A model generated the notes under the pieces. It saw only the letters and a list, made by a program, of their open reading frames with translations. It was not told where the DNA came from and did not search any database. The position numbers and the translations under genes were made by a program. From NCBI GenBank assembly GCA_030529225.1, contig JAUMXH010000009.1:1-64000 (forward strand): a stretch of DNA of 64,000 nucleotides, read 5' to 3'. Within the stretch, counting starts at the first letter, position 1. Each line of letters begins with the position of its first letter. Shown here one piece after another: positions 42,384 through 51,337 of this stretch. Origin of the DNA: Bacillota bacterium (lineage in GTDB: Bacteria; Bacillota; Clostridia; Peptostreptococcales; Acidaminobacteraceae).

Positions 42384-42560
42384 TCAAGCCTTCAAATCGA
42401 TGTGACGGCCCAAACCGGTCGTCTCCGAAAAGTTCGACGCCATCTCCATGACGGCCTGAACGGCCTCGGCATCTTGGCTCATCTCCTTGGCGAGCATCGC
42501 CATTCCAAGCGCCTGTTTCACGCTGTATGTCTGCATTTGAATCGCATCCGAGAGATACAT
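42384..42560 (-). CDS. YjfB-like small protein
   Basis: 58 residues, found by reading between genes. AAAGGAGCG precedes ATG 42560. Sequence begins MYLSDAIQMQTYSVKQALG, a helix with many Met, then KEMSQDAEAVQAVMEM and ends GLGRHIDLKA. This matches the style of the YjfB putative-motility family (short, helix-rich, of unknown role). It is the last gene of the unit 43796-42384. No flagellar genes are visible in the window. Confidence 0.72.
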   Translation of the reverse strand: MYLSDAIQMQTYSVKQALGMAMLAKEMSQDAEAVQAVMEMASNFSETTGLGRHIDLKA

Positions 42561-42594
42561 AAAACGCTCCTTTTCCGATTCCTCCCGAGCCGGT

Positions 42595-43509
42595 TCAGAT
42601 AAAGTTTTCCGCGATGCTCTCGACCTCGTTCCGGTTCATATCGCTAACCAGGAGAGGGATTTTATAGATTCTCGCATAGCGGAAGGCCTCTTCGATTTCC
42701 TGCAAGTGCTTGGCCTCAATCTCTTTTTTCTTTCGCCAAAATTCGTCGCTCTGCTGCTCGGGCAGGATTCTGTTTACGACAAACCCCGCAATCGGGATAT
42801 TGTACTTATTCAGGATATCGGCAGCTTTCCTGGTTTCGTCAATAGCCAGCTTCTCGGCATTCAGAACAAAGAAAAATCCGAGCTTTCCGGAATCCAAAAG
42901 GATGCTCTTCGCCTTCTTCAGACTCTCCTGGCGTCGGGTCAGAATCTCAATGATCTCGTCCTTGCTGGTTCCGACCTTGGTCTGTTCGCGCATCTCCTTG
43001 TACCTGACGGTTTCCTTCCTCTTTCTTAAAAGGCTGTTCACCCACGAATCCAAGAGGTCCGGCAGCGTCAAAAGCCGGACCGTGTGGCCGGTCGGCGCGG
43101 TGTCAAAGATGATGTAATCGTAGGACTCGCTGGTTTCATTGATGATCTTGACGATGCAATCAAAGAGGGCCGCCTCATAGGTTCCCGGCGAGAGCTTGGC
43201 CGAATCCAGCTGTTTGTTGATTTCGGCGATCACGACCTGGCTGTAGATTTTGCTGATGTTCTTTCGGATTCCCTCGATGTACTTCTCGGCCTCCTGTTCG
43301 GCATCGATCTCGGTCGCGTACAGGTTCTCCCTGATCTTGATGATCTCATTTCCGATCTTACACTCAAAAAGATCCGAGACCGAGTGGGCCGGGTCCGTGG
43401 AAATCAAAAGAACCTTCTTGCCTTCCCTGCTCCTCTGTAGGGCATAGGCACTCGAACAACTCGTTTTTCCGACGCCGCCCTTTCCTCCGAAAAATAGAAT
43501 TTTTCCCAT
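42595..43509 (-). CDS. ArsA/GET3-family anion-transporting ATPase
   Basis: 304 residues. Deviant Walker A GGKGGVGKTS at the N-terminus, STDPAHSVSDLF (switch I) and FDTAPTGHTVRLL (switch II): the single-domain ArsA/Get3 group. No arsenite-binding Cys triad and no arsB/arsR nearby, so arsenic resistance is unlikely; membrane-protein insertion or assembly is a possible role. Genes on either side are small: a conserved-looking partner upstream and the YjfB-like gene downstream. Confidence 0.85.
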   Translation of the reverse strand: MGKILFFGGKGGVGKTSCSSAYALQRSREGKKVLLISTDPAHSVSDLFECKIGNEIIKIRENLYATEIDAEQEAEKYIEGIRKNISKIYSQVVIAEINKQLDSAKLSPGTYEAALFDCIVKIINETSESYDYIIFDTAPTGHTVRLLTLPDLLDSWVNSLLRKRKETVRYKEMREQTKVGTSKDEIIEILTRRQESLKKAKSILLDSGKLGFFFVLNAEKLAIDETRKAADILNKYNIPIAGFVVNRILPEQQSDEFWRKKKEIEAKHLQEIEEAFRYARIYKIPLLVSDMNRNEVESIAENFI

Positions 43510-43520
43510 GGTTTTACTCC

Positions 43521-43796
43521 TTAGTAATCGAATCCGAGCTTAGAGCCCTTGTCTTCCCATACCGACTTTCTGCTGTTTGAAAAGTCTTTCCACCGCATGA
43601 TGTCCTCTGCCAGGTAGGGATAGAGCTCCAGAGAGTAGTACGTAGTGGGAAGCTCGATTCCCAAAACATCACTGAAGGCCAGTAACATGAACTCTTCCAG
43701 GCTGTCATCGTACGAGTAGGAAATCTGCCCGGTCGACATGTTTTTGAGGTCAAAGGCCCCCTTAAAAAACTGCCCGATAAAATGAAACAGTTTCAT
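43521..43796 (-). CDS. Small partner protein of the ArsA-type ATPase
   Basis: 91 residues. ATG 43796 has GGGAGGA at the right distance; an upstream in-frame ATG lacks one. Pattern: an N-terminal amphipathic FHFIGQFFKGAF, then EEFMLLAFSDVLGIELPTTYYSLELYPYLAEDI. This resembles the small 'cory-CC-star' proteins reported beside ArsA-like ATPases, but the terminal Cys-Cys of that family is absent (it ends GFDY). Stop is 11 nt before the ATPase start. Confidence 0.55.
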   Translation of the reverse strand: MKLFHFIGQFFKGAFDLKNMSTGQISYSYDDSLEEFMLLAFSDVLGIELPTTYYSLELYPYLAEDIMRWKDFSNSRKSVWEDKGSKLGFDY

Positions 43797-43818
43797 AAAT
43801 CCTCCCTTCTTCAAGTAC

Positions 43819-43849
43819 GATGAAAGCTAGCACCGGGCTAGCTTTCATC
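43819..43849. other. Strong 12-bp hairpin between cstA and the ArsA unit
   Basis: GATGAAAGCTAG, loop CACCGGG, CTAGCTTTCATC. No T-run follows on either strand, so it is not a standard terminator; it sits in the leader of the 43796 gene and just after the cstA stop and could pause, attenuate or bind a protein. Confidence 0.75.
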
Positions 43850-43892
43850 CTCAAAAAACAATCTATTTGTTTCAGCACCTTAGTTTGTATGC

Positions 43893-45542
43893 TTATTTGT
43901 TCTCGTGCTGCACCGCATCGTCCTTTTTAAAGGTCTTGAGAGCGAGTCCGATGAGGACGATCGACAATAAGAAGAGCGCCGCCGCGAAGAACACGAGTAC
44001 GTACTTCTTAGGATCCTCCGCTCCGCCGATGATGTTGTTCTTAATCAAGAAGACAAGCGCGGTAAGGGTTACCAGGAACATCACGATCATCGGTAACACG
44101 ATCATAGAGAATTTCTTTCCGTTCTTCTTCAAGAATACTGCGAGTGCAAGAAGGGCAACCGCCGCCAACAACTGGTTCGCTGAACCGAAGATCGGCCAAA
44201 TGACAGACCAACCTACAAAGGTGAGTACGCCTGAAAGCAGGACGGTGATTCCGGTCGAAACGTATCTGTTGGTAAGGACGTTCGCAGACTGGTTCGCGTT
44301 CTCTCCCGCCTTCGCAAAGGCCTCTTGGAAGATGAAGCGCGCAAGTCTTGTCGCCGTATCGAGTGAAGTCAAGGCAAACGCTGAAATCGCAAGTGCGGTA
44401 AAGCTGTTTCCGAGTTCAAACGGCACGCCGAACGATGTCATAAAGGTTCCCAAACCGTAAGAGAAGATTGCAATCGGGCTCTTGAGTCCGAGCTCGGCCG
44501 CTTGACCGGTTGCGAGGAATCCGACAGTAATTAGGGCGACAATCGCCAACACACCTTCAATCAACATCGCGCCCAATCCGATGACCTTGAGGTCTTTTTC
44601 AGAGTCAAGCTGCTTTGAAGTGGTTCCCGAGCCTACCAGTGAGTGGAATCCTGAAATCGCTCCGCAGGCTACGGTTACAAAGAGGAACGGGAACATATAC
44701 TGCACTGCCGCGCCCTCTCCGACTGCGAACGATGTGAACGCAGGAATCTGAATTTTCGGTGCGAAGATGAACACGCCGATGATACCGCCGATCAACATAC
44801 CGTAGAGTAGGAATGAGTTCAGGTAGTCACGAGGCTGGAGTAGAATCCAAACAGGCGTTACCGAAGCGATGAATACATAGGCCAGGAGGATGATCATCCA
44901 AGTGTTTGCACTGAGGTGGAGCGGATAAAGCTGTCCCACCCAGATACTGAGTGCCAAACCGATGATTCCCAATACGGTTCCCAAAGCGAGGTTCACGCCT
45001 TTTCTGTAGACGAAGAATCCGAACACGATCGCCAAGAGGATGAACAACATCGATGCCGTTGCCGCAGAAGGCACAGACACGAAGGTGTTCGCTACGATGT
45101 TGGTAAACGCCGCAACAACCAAAAGAAGGGTCAGCCAAGCGAAGGCTGAGAAAAGGAGCTTTCCTTTCTTACCCAAGTTAACGCCGATAACCTCTCCCAA
45201 AGACTTACTGTCGTGACGGACAGAAGCGAAGAGAGAGCCCATGTCGTGGACGCCTCCGAAGAAAATCGATCCGAATACGACCCACAAGAAGACCGGCACC
45301 CAGCCGAAGATAGCTGCCGCAATCGGTCCTACGATAGGACCTGCACCTGCGATAGAAGAAAAATGGTGACCCAAAAGAACAGGCGCGCTCGCCGGAACAT
45401 AGTCCACATCGTCTCTCAATGTGTGTGCAGGCGTTTTTCTTGCAGGATCAAATCCCCATTTTCTGGCCAACCAACCGCCGTACGCTACGTACGCGATGGC
45501 GAATAGGATGACGGCCACTACAATCAATACAACAGAATTCAT
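43893..45542 (-). CDS. cstA: Carbon starvation protein CstA, probable peptide/pyruvate transporter
   Basis: 549 residues, about 15-16 membrane helices, GPIVGPIAAAIFGWVP and the FHSLVGSGTTSKQL segment are CstA-typical. Shorter than E. coli CstA (about 700). Imports peptides or pyruvate under carbon limitation, which fits an anaerobic fermenter. Proton-coupled by family inference. GGGGTATAGT precedes ATG 45542; single-gene transcript or joined to 46056. Confidence 0.92.
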   Translation of the reverse strand: MNSVVLIVVAVILFAIAYVAYGGWLARKWGFDPARKTPAHTLRDDVDYVPASAPVLLGHHFSSIAGAGPIVGPIAAAIFGWVPVFLWVVFGSIFFGGVHDMGSLFASVRHDSKSLGEVIGVNLGKKGKLLFSAFAWLTLLLVVAAFTNIVANTFVSVPSAATASMLFILLAIVFGFFVYRKGVNLALGTVLGIIGLALSIWVGQLYPLHLSANTWMIILLAYVFIASVTPVWILLQPRDYLNSFLLYGMLIGGIIGVFIFAPKIQIPAFTSFAVGEGAAVQYMFPFLFVTVACGAISGFHSLVGSGTTSKQLDSEKDLKVIGLGAMLIEGVLAIVALITVGFLATGQAAELGLKSPIAIFSYGLGTFMTSFGVPFELGNSFTALAISAFALTSLDTATRLARFIFQEAFAKAGENANQSANVLTNRYVSTGITVLLSGVLTFVGWSVIWPIFGSANQLLAAVALLALAVFLKKNGKKFSMIVLPMIVMFLVTLTALVFLIKNNIIGGAEDPKKYVLVFFAAALFLLSIVLIGLALKTFKKDDAVQHENK

Positions 45543-45570
45543 ACTATACCCCTTTCATAACACAGAACGC

Positions 45571-46056
45571 CTAAGCAAGAAGCTTCAACCTGGCCGCATC
45601 CCCTCTTGCAAATTTGTTCTCGTATGCCTTGTTTTGAGAGAGATCCAAAACAATCAGCTTTCCATGCACATAGCCTTTTAACCCGAACAGATAGGACTTG
45701 TAGAATTTAAAGGATTGAATCTGTTTCCGCTCGGACTCTTCGAGCTTGTCGACCGCATAAATCACCGTAATGACCGTAGACATATGCTTGTCGTCCGGCT
45801 GGATAAACTCGTTGCACATGTAAAGATAGAAATTTCTCAGCTCCTCAAAATCGATCGAACGATCACCGAGAGTTCTGTAGAACAGATGCTCGTTGTTGGA
45901 AAATGAATATATTTCAAGCTTTTTGCTTCCAAAATAACGCGTGTTCTCTTGATAATACCTTGCATACAAATCAAAGGAATAGGGTCCGAGAACAAACGGA
46001 TCCTGAAAATCAAAGACACCGGAATAATTGCTTTTAAGAGATTCTACAACTCGCAT
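45571..46056 (-). CDS. Hypothetical protein upstream of cstA
   Basis: 161 residues, cytosolic, no recognised family. Basic/aromatic with FVLGPYSFDLYARYYQENTRYF and a C-terminal FKFYKSYLFGLKGYVHGKLIVLDL. Preceded by GGGGGA. It ends 28 nt before the cstA start and may share its transcript. Confidence 0.65.
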   Translation of the reverse strand: MRVVESLKSNYSGVFDFQDPFVLGPYSFDLYARYYQENTRYFGSKKLEIYSFSNNEHLFYRTLGDRSIDFEELRNFYLYMCNEFIQPDDKHMSTVITVIYAVDKLEESERKQIQSFKFYKSYLFGLKGYVHGKLIVLDLSQNKAYENKFARGDAARLKLLA

Positions 46057-46159
46057 TTCTTTGTCCCCCTCTCATGCATATTATAGTCCTTAATGAATAT
46101 CATTTCAACAAATTTTTTGTTACGCTTTTATCAATTTTAGGTATTCGCATCCCCGGTCG

Positions 46160-46188
46160 GTGACTTTTCAAATCGTTCATGCTATAAT
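46160..46188 (+). promoter_or_regulatory. Promoter of the truncated peptidase gene
   Basis: TATAAT at 46183-46188 with GTGACT at 46160-46165 (17 nt spacing). AAAGGAC lies before ATG 46254. Confidence 0.5.
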
Positions 46189-46253
46189 ATACCCAAATTT
46201 TCAGAAAAGCCAAATCAGTTGCAGCGAGCCGGGCTCGCAAAAAGGACGAAATT

Positions 46254-46817
46254 ATGAAAAAACCTTTGATTTTCATATCGGGCGGCATAGAGCGCTACGA
46301 GAGCGGACTCTTTTCAGGACACCACAGAGTTTTTGCGGTTGCAAACTACTCCGAGTCCATCCTTCGGGCGGGAGGCGTTCCGATCATCGTGCCGCCCACA
46401 AGGGACTTTGCGCCTGCAGATTATGTGGAAGAGCTCTCGGAAGTGGCGGACGGCCTGCTGTTGACCGGCGGAAACGACATCGACCCCTTCCTGTATGGCG
46501 AGGAGCCGCACCCAAAAATCGGAGAATTCATGGTAGAAAAAGACCGGATGGAATTTGCCCTGCTAAATCGAGCCTTTGCGCTGGGAGTCCCGATTTTCGG
46601 CATTTGCAGAGGACTTCAGATTTTGAATGTGTATCTGGGCGGAACTCTTTCAGGTTTTTGTCCGCCTCTGTCAAAAAGAGCCGCTGTAACAGCGGCTCCA
46701 CGCAAAGCTTACTTGAATTCATCCGGCGTGAATGTGACCGCGATATCGGTGATCAACATTCTGCTCTTTGGCAAGAGAATGCGGCCATCCCGTCCGTTTA
46801 TGATTTCACTGTTTTGA
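46254..46817 (+). pseudogene. Truncated gamma-glutamyl-GABA hydrolase-like (peptidase C26) gene
   Basis: The first about 132 residues are a good class-I glutamine amidotransferase: GGVPIIVPPT, LLLTGGNDIDPFLYGEEP and the nucleophile elbow GICRGLQILNVYLGGTL. Family members are about 240 residues; the catalytic His and Glu of the C-terminal half are missing. From about 46650 the frame crosses a terminator and then the antisense strand of the lipoprotein gene 46709-47575. The 3' half was evidently replaced by the incoming lipoprotein operon. Promoter and ribosome site are intact, so a dead protein may still be made. Confidence 0.85.
46673..46698 (-). terminator. Terminator of the comEA-lipoprotein operon
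   Basis: Minus strand GAGCCGCTG, loop TTA, CAGCGGCTC then TTTTT. Nine perfect pairs, 11 nt after the lipoprotein stop. Marks the junction with the truncated amidotransferase gene. Confidence 0.9.
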
Positions 46818-47575
46818 GATGAACGAAAAAGCACACTCCATTCCTTCCCGTCATATTTATAGTCATAAAGCACACCGAACACATCGTGTTCAGAAGGAGC
46901 GCCGAGTTTCTCGTACATTTCATTCAGCGTGCTACCCACACCGATTCCGTCCACTGTAATCTTCGCCTTGCCCAAGTTCCTCAAGCGGGAAGAGGACAAC
47001 TTTGTGATTTTTCCGCTCTTCTTGTCTACCCGGAGACACATGATCAATGCGGAATCCTTGTCCAAAAGATACGCACTCAGGTTGTCAAGATTCTCTTCTT
47101 TGGCAGTAATCTTGTTTCCGGTCTTCGGGTCCGTATAGGTGAAGGGCTTCTCTTCCACATCCACAAAGTCTTTGAAGTCTATCAGATCAAAGACTGCATA
47201 TTCCTCGCCCAAATCCTCAAACCTACATGGGAGACTAAGCGGCTTGTCATTTACCGTCAGCACCTCAGAAATATCCTGAATGATGCCCTCAGACAAGGGA
47301 GCATTCGGATTCACCTTGCTCCAGTTAAATTTTCCATCCTCGGTAATATCCGCATAGCGCCCCGTGTTCGCCCTACTTTCTCCATCTTTCAGGAAAAACT
47401 CGTCGTAATCGAGGTACGAGACTACATAATCATCCGTACTATAAGTAAATTCAGCGGAATAAAGCAAGGCCTCTGTTTCTCGAGATGCAGACTGATCCGC
47501 AGCACCACAGGCGCTCAAAGATACTGCCGTTAAAATTCCAATCAAGGTTTTTGCCATAAAATTATGATGCTTCAT
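46709..47575 (-). CDS. Lipoprotein of unknown function, paralog 2
   Basis: 288 residues, lipobox SLSAC. Shares with its upstream neighbour the blocks SYLDYDEFFLKDGE, TGRYADITEDGK, LTVNDKPLSLPC(R/K)F, DLGEEYAVFD and GVGSTLNEMYEKLGAP. The last block recalls the dimer motif of small BLIP/SmpA-like outer domains. No substrate known. Its ATG overlaps the stop of a 24-codon frame (ATGA). Confidence 0.8.
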   Translation of the reverse strand: MKHHNFMAKTLIGILTAVSLSACGAADQSASRETEALLYSAEFTYSTDDYVVSYLDYDEFFLKDGESRANTGRYADITEDGKFNWSKVNPNAPLSEGIIQDISEVLTVNDKPLSLPCRFEDLGEEYAVFDLIDFKDFVDVEEKPFTYTDPKTGNKITAKEENLDNLSAYLLDKDSALIMCLRVDKKSGKITKLSSSRLRNLGKAKITVDGIGVGSTLNEMYEKLGAPSEHDVFGVLYDYKYDGKEWSVLFRSSQNSEIINGRDGRILLPKSRMLITDIAVTFTPDEFK

Positions 47576-47646
47576 CTTGCTTTTTTCCCTTTTTCTATCG
47601 CCGCTATATCTTGCTCATCAAATACTATTTCTTGCTCAGTTGCCAT
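47572..47646 (-). CDS. 24-codon frame between the tandem lipoproteins
   Basis: MATEQEIVFDEQDIAAIEKGK and three more residues. The ATG lies inside the last codons of the upstream lipoprotein gene and the stop overlaps the next ATG, so it bridges the two genes by coupled translation. It could be a coupling peptide, a gene remnant or chance. Confidence 0.35.
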   Translation of the reverse strand: MATEQEIVFDEQDIAAIEKGKKAR

Positions 47647-48598
47647 GTTTTACCTCCTGGTGTAGACTAACACTAATTTTTGTAATCACATTTGTGCCCT
47701 TAGTTGGCTTGCCGGAATATCCCTGATCATAGATTTCTTTGTCAGATACAAAATGAACATTATAAGTTTGATCACCATCCCGGTTTAAAAAATTTGTCAT
47801 ATGAATGCCCCCATGATGATGCCAGGGCGTACCTAATTGTTCATACGCCTCATTCAGTGTGCTTCCTATTTGGATTTCCCCTGCCTTAATTTTCATAAGA
47901 GAGATCTCGTGAACAACACCGGACGATACTTTTACTATTTCTCCCTTTTCAAGCTGAACATGCACACTTACAATTAATTCCGAGTCCTGATTTATCAATT
48001 TCAAATCCTCCTGACCACCCCACTTATCCAGAAACTCGTTGCTTATTGCGGTTAAACTCGCTCCTGTTTGGGTGTCAGTTATTGTGAAGGGAAAAAGGTT
48101 TGCATCCGTCATAAGCGAAAAATCTATTTTATCAAACACTGCATACTCTTCCCCCAAGTCAGCAAATTTACAAGGCAATCGGAAGGGTTTATCATTCAAG
48201 GTTACCAAGTCCTCCATTTTCATTTCTCTTGCGTCCGCCTCCTTGTAGAACTCCCTACCATCCTTATTCGCCCAATCTATTTTCCCATCCGGAGTAATGT
48301 CTGCGTACTTACCGGTAGTGAGTATTTCCTCCCCGTCTTTTAAACACAACTCATCGTAGTCAAGATAAGGAACTCTATAGCCTTTCTTGGTAAATGTATA
48401 GTCGTTTCTATACACGAGCTGTCCGTCCGCTCCTACAAGCATTTTTTCCACTTTGGATGAGTCGACTGCGGCCTTACGAGGCATATCATCCGCGGTGGTA
48501 GAAGATGTGCCCTCTCCCTGTCCGCAAGCGTTTAGGACGATTGCCAAGAGTAACACCGTCAAAACTTGAGCCGATAATTTCATATTATTTCGATGCAT
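47636..48598 (-). CDS. Lipoprotein of unknown function, paralog 1
   Basis: 320 residues; lipobox VLNAC. Parallel to paralog 2: PYLDYDELCLKDGEE, TGKYADITPDGKIDW, TLNDKPFRLPCKFADLGEEYAVFD and IQIGSTLNEAYEQLGTP. A Ser/Thr-rich linker follows the signal. A small His cluster (WHHHGGIH) is unique to this copy. Expected at the outer face of the membrane. Lies 18 nt after comEA. Confidence 0.8.
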   Translation of the reverse strand: MHRNNMKLSAQVLTVLLLAIVLNACGQGEGTSSTTADDMPRKAAVDSSKVEKMLVGADGQLVYRNDYTFTKKGYRVPYLDYDELCLKDGEEILTTGKYADITPDGKIDWANKDGREFYKEADAREMKMEDLVTLNDKPFRLPCKFADLGEEYAVFDKIDFSLMTDANLFPFTITDTQTGASLTAISNEFLDKWGGQEDLKLINQDSELIVSVHVQLEKGEIVKVSSGVVHEISLMKIKAGEIQIGSTLNEAYEQLGTPWHHHGGIHMTNFLNRDGDQTYNVHFVSDKEIYDQGYSGKPTKGTNVITKISVSLHQEVKHGN

Positions 48599-48616
48599 TC
48601 TTTATCTCCTTTCCTA

Positions 48617-49078
48617 TCACGTTCCCAGTATTTTTTTCAGTTTTTTCTCGCCGATGCCCTTTACCTTGGTGAGTTCCTTGACGTCGGCAAAGGGGCCGTG
48701 TTCGGTGCGGTACTCCACGATGCGCTTGGAGAGCGCCTTTCCGATTCCCTTCAGCGCCGTGAGTTCGCTCGCCCGGCAGCTGTTCAAATCGATATCTCCG
48801 GCCTCTGCCCGCACGATCACCCCACGCACGAGTTTCTGCTTCTTGCAGATGCGGTACAGTTTGAGCTCTTCCCGAGCGTTTTTCAGGATCAAAAAGCGAC
48901 TCTTCTTTGCCGCGTCTTTCTGCTCGGACGGAGCGTTTTCTTGCTCGGCTTCGGCACCTAACTGTTGGGAACTCAGATTGGGATTGTCCCTTTTTTGCAA
49001 GTTTTCGGAATCCGCCAGGAGATACATGGCCAGGAAGATGACCAAAACCACAACGGCTTCTTGCAGGAGTTTTTTCAT
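48617..49078 (-). CDS. comEA: ComEA-like helix-hairpin-helix DNA-binding protein
   Basis: 153 residues. A single N-terminal membrane helix (residues 8-22), a polar linker, then two HhH motifs: LTALKGIGKALSKRI and LTKVKGIGEKKLKKIL, the DNA-binding unit of ComEA. Family role: DNA receptor on the outer membrane face in transformation. Shorter than usual (about 200) because the SLBB-like part is reduced. GAAGGAAAAG precedes the ATG. No comEC or pilus genes nearby. Confidence 0.87.
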   Translation of the reverse strand: MKKLLQEAVVVLVIFLAMYLLADSENLQKRDNPNLSSQQLGAEAEQENAPSEQKDAAKKSRFLILKNAREELKLYRICKKQKLVRGVIVRAEAGDIDLNSCRASELTALKGIGKALSKRIVEYRTEHGPFADVKELTKVKGIGEKKLKKILGT

Positions 49079-49194
49079 GTTCTTTTCCTTCTTTCTCGAT
49101 TTTTCTATTTTTCTTTTTCTCTTCTTGTATTCTTTTTTGCTCTGCAGCTTGGGATTCAGTCCCTTGTCCGGAATCCCGCACGGGAGGCGCTATG

Positions 49195-49239
49195 AAAAAA
49201 GGGAGAAAACGAAACCCTGCGGCTCCGCAATTCTCCCTT
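49195..49239 (-). terminator. ftsH terminator
   Basis: AAGGGAGAA ... TTCTCCCTT with an inner GCGGagCCGC, then TTTT on the minus strand. Separates ftsH from comEA. The region 49080-49190 is a purine-rich minus-strand leader of comEA. Confidence 0.75.
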
Positions 49240-49257
49240 GTCTCTCTATACGGACTC

Positions 49258-51255
49258 TTATTCCGAATCCTCACGATCAGGCTTTTGGAACGGATGAATG
49301 ACTTCCTGAGCGGCAGCCTGTGCTCTCTCCCGCTCCTCAAATGCCTTTCTTTCCGCTTCTTCTTTCGCCTTTTTCTCGTTGTATTCGTCCATCGACTCCT
49401 TATTTTTTTGTCGGGTGTTCGCCCTGACTTCTCTAACTTTTTCGATGCCGTGGCTGAAGGCAGCTTCAAACTCATCGTTGTAGATGGTCTCAAACTCCAA
49501 TAGTGCCTCGGCCACGCGCTCCAAGTGCGGCATATACTCTCTGAGTATGGCCTCCGTCTTGTCGTAAGCGGTGTCGACGATTCTTCTGACCGCCCTGTCG
49601 ATTTCAGCCTGTACCTGCTCCGAGTTCTGCTTCACATGTCCCATAGACTTTCCGAGAAAGACCTCGTCATCGTCCGATGCGTAAGACATCGCGGAAAGCT
49701 CCTCGGCCATACCGTACTTGGTCACCATCGCTCTGGCGAGCTTGGTCACCTTTTCCAAATCGTTGCTCGCGCCGGTTGAGATATCGCCCATCACGAGCTT
49801 TTCTCCCATCCTGCCGCCGAGCAGAACGCAAATTTCGTTTTCAATCTCCGTCTTAGACTTATAATACCTCTCATCCAACGGAAGCTGCAGGGTAAATCCG
49901 CCCGCCATACCCCTTGGGATGATGGTGACTTGGTGAATCGGGTTCTCCGGCATCAGCACCCTGCCGACCACCGCGTGTCCACCCTCGTGGAAGGCGGTCA
50001 GCTTTCTTTCCTTCTCGGTAATCACGCGGCTCTTCTTTTCGACGCCGGCGATAATCTTGGTGGTCGCTTCCTCTATGGTGTTCTCGGTGATCTGCGACTC
50101 GTTCTTTCTCGCCGAAAGGATGGCCGCTTCGTTCAAAACGTTCTCCAGGTCTGCCGGCGTGAATCCCGGCGTTCCTCTCGCGATGACTTTGAAGTCAACG
50201 TGCGGCGCCACCGGCTTGTTTCTTGAGTGGATTTGCAGAATCTGTTCTCTCTCCTCAATGTCCGGAAGGCCGATCATAATCTCCCTGTCAAATCTGCCCG
50301 GTCTGAGTAGCGCCGGGTCGAGGATGTCGGGTCTGTTGGTCGCCGCCATAATGATGATGCCCTGGTTGTCCGAGAAGCCGTCCATCTCGACCAAAAGCTG
50401 GTTGAGCGTCTGCTCTCTCTCGTCGTGTCCGCCGCCGAGGCCGGCTCCACGCCTTCTTCCCACCGCATCGATCTCGTCGATGAAGATGATGCACGGCGCG
50501 TTCTTCTTCGCGTTTTCAAACATGTCCCGCACCCTTGAGGCACCGACACCGACGAACATTTCAACGAAGTCCGATCCGCTGATGCTGAAGAACGGAACGC
50601 CCGCTTCTCCGGCAACGGCGCGAGAGAGGTACGTTTTACCGGTACCCGGTCTGCCGACCATCAGCACGCCCTTCGGAATCCTCGCTCCCAGAGAATTGTA
50701 TTTGGCCGGGTTCTTCAGGAAGTCCACGAGTTCATAGAGCTCTTCCTTCTCTTCCTTCAAGCCCGCCACATCCGCAAACAGGACTCTTTTTCCTTTTTCC
50801 GCCTTGTGCAGCTTCGCCTTGGACTTGCCGAAGCTCATCGCCTTGGAACCGCCGCCCGCGGAGTTCTGCATAAACAGGAACCATATCAGACCGAAGACCA
50901 GAACCGTGAATACCATCGGCAGAAGATCGAGCAAAATAGACCTCTCTTGAGGCTGCTCACCCTCTATCTTCATCTTGTTCTCGGTGGCCTTTTGATAAAG
51001 CACCTTGCCTATTTCATCCTTCAAAACGTACGGAATGTAGCTGTCAAACTGCTTGCCTCCCGTGGTTTCTCCGGTGATCAGTGTATTGTTCTTAATGCTG
51101 ATTTTGTTTACCGATCCATTTTCTATCTCTATAATGGTCTTTGAGATGGGCCAATTCTCTCTGGAACCGGTGTTATCCCATATCAACCAGTAAATCAACA
51201 ATATTGTCAAGGCTAGGACTACATAAACTCCACTACCTTTCAATATTTTTCTCAT
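49258..51255 (-). CDS. ftsH: ATP-dependent zinc metalloprotease FtsH
   Basis: 665 residues. Two membrane helices (about residues 8-24 and 110-130) bracket an extracytoplasmic domain; AAA module with Walker A GRPGTGKT, Walker [12 protein letters not shown] and [22 protein letters not shown]; zinc site HEGGH and the later Asp ligand. Degrades membrane and regulatory proteins. Walker A has Arg in place of the usual Pro (GPPGTGKT). C-terminal tail rich in Glu/Lys. AGGAGGT lies upstream of ATG 51255. Confidence 0.96.
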   Translation of the reverse strand: MRKILKGSGVYVVLALTILLIYWLIWDNTGSRENWPISKTIIEIENGSVNKISIKNNTLITGETTGGKQFDSYIPYVLKDEIGKVLYQKATENKMKIEGEQPQERSILLDLLPMVFTVLVFGLIWFLFMQNSAGGGSKAMSFGKSKAKLHKAEKGKRVLFADVAGLKEEKEELYELVDFLKNPAKYNSLGARIPKGVLMVGRPGTGKTYLSRAVAGEAGVPFFSISGSDFVEMFVGVGASRVRDMFENAKKNAPCIIFIDEIDAVGRRRGAGLGGGHDEREQTLNQLLVEMDGFSDNQGIIIMAATNRPDILDPALLRPGRFDREIMIGLPDIEEREQILQIHSRNKPVAPHVDFKVIARGTPGFTPADLENVLNEAAILSARKNESQITENTIEEATTKIIAGVEKKSRVITEKERKLTAFHEGGHAVVGRVLMPENPIHQVTIIPRGMAGGFTLQLPLDERYYKSKTEIENEICVLLGGRMGEKLVMGDISTGASNDLEKVTKLARAMVTKYGMAEELSAMSYASDDDEVFLGKSMGHVKQNSEQVQAEIDRAVRRIVDTAYDKTEAILREYMPHLERVAEALLEFETIYNDEFEAAFSHGIEKVREVRANTRQKNKESMDEYNEKKAKEEAERKAFEERERAQAAAQEVIHPFQKPDREDSE

Positions 51256-51337
51256 CCATACCTCCTACTGTATCCAAAATTTCAAGTACTCTATTACCAT
51301 ATTCAGCACCTGTTATGGTATCATAAAAGTCGCGCAA

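Noticed and set aside
46254-46817. Full-length short peptidase
   Set aside because: The last about 55 residues are antisense to another gene and catalytic His/Glu are absent.
48585-49493. 302-codon minus-strand frame across comEA and the ftsH end
   Set aside because: Lys/Arg-rich shadow arising from the purine-rich comEA leader and other frames of two real genes.
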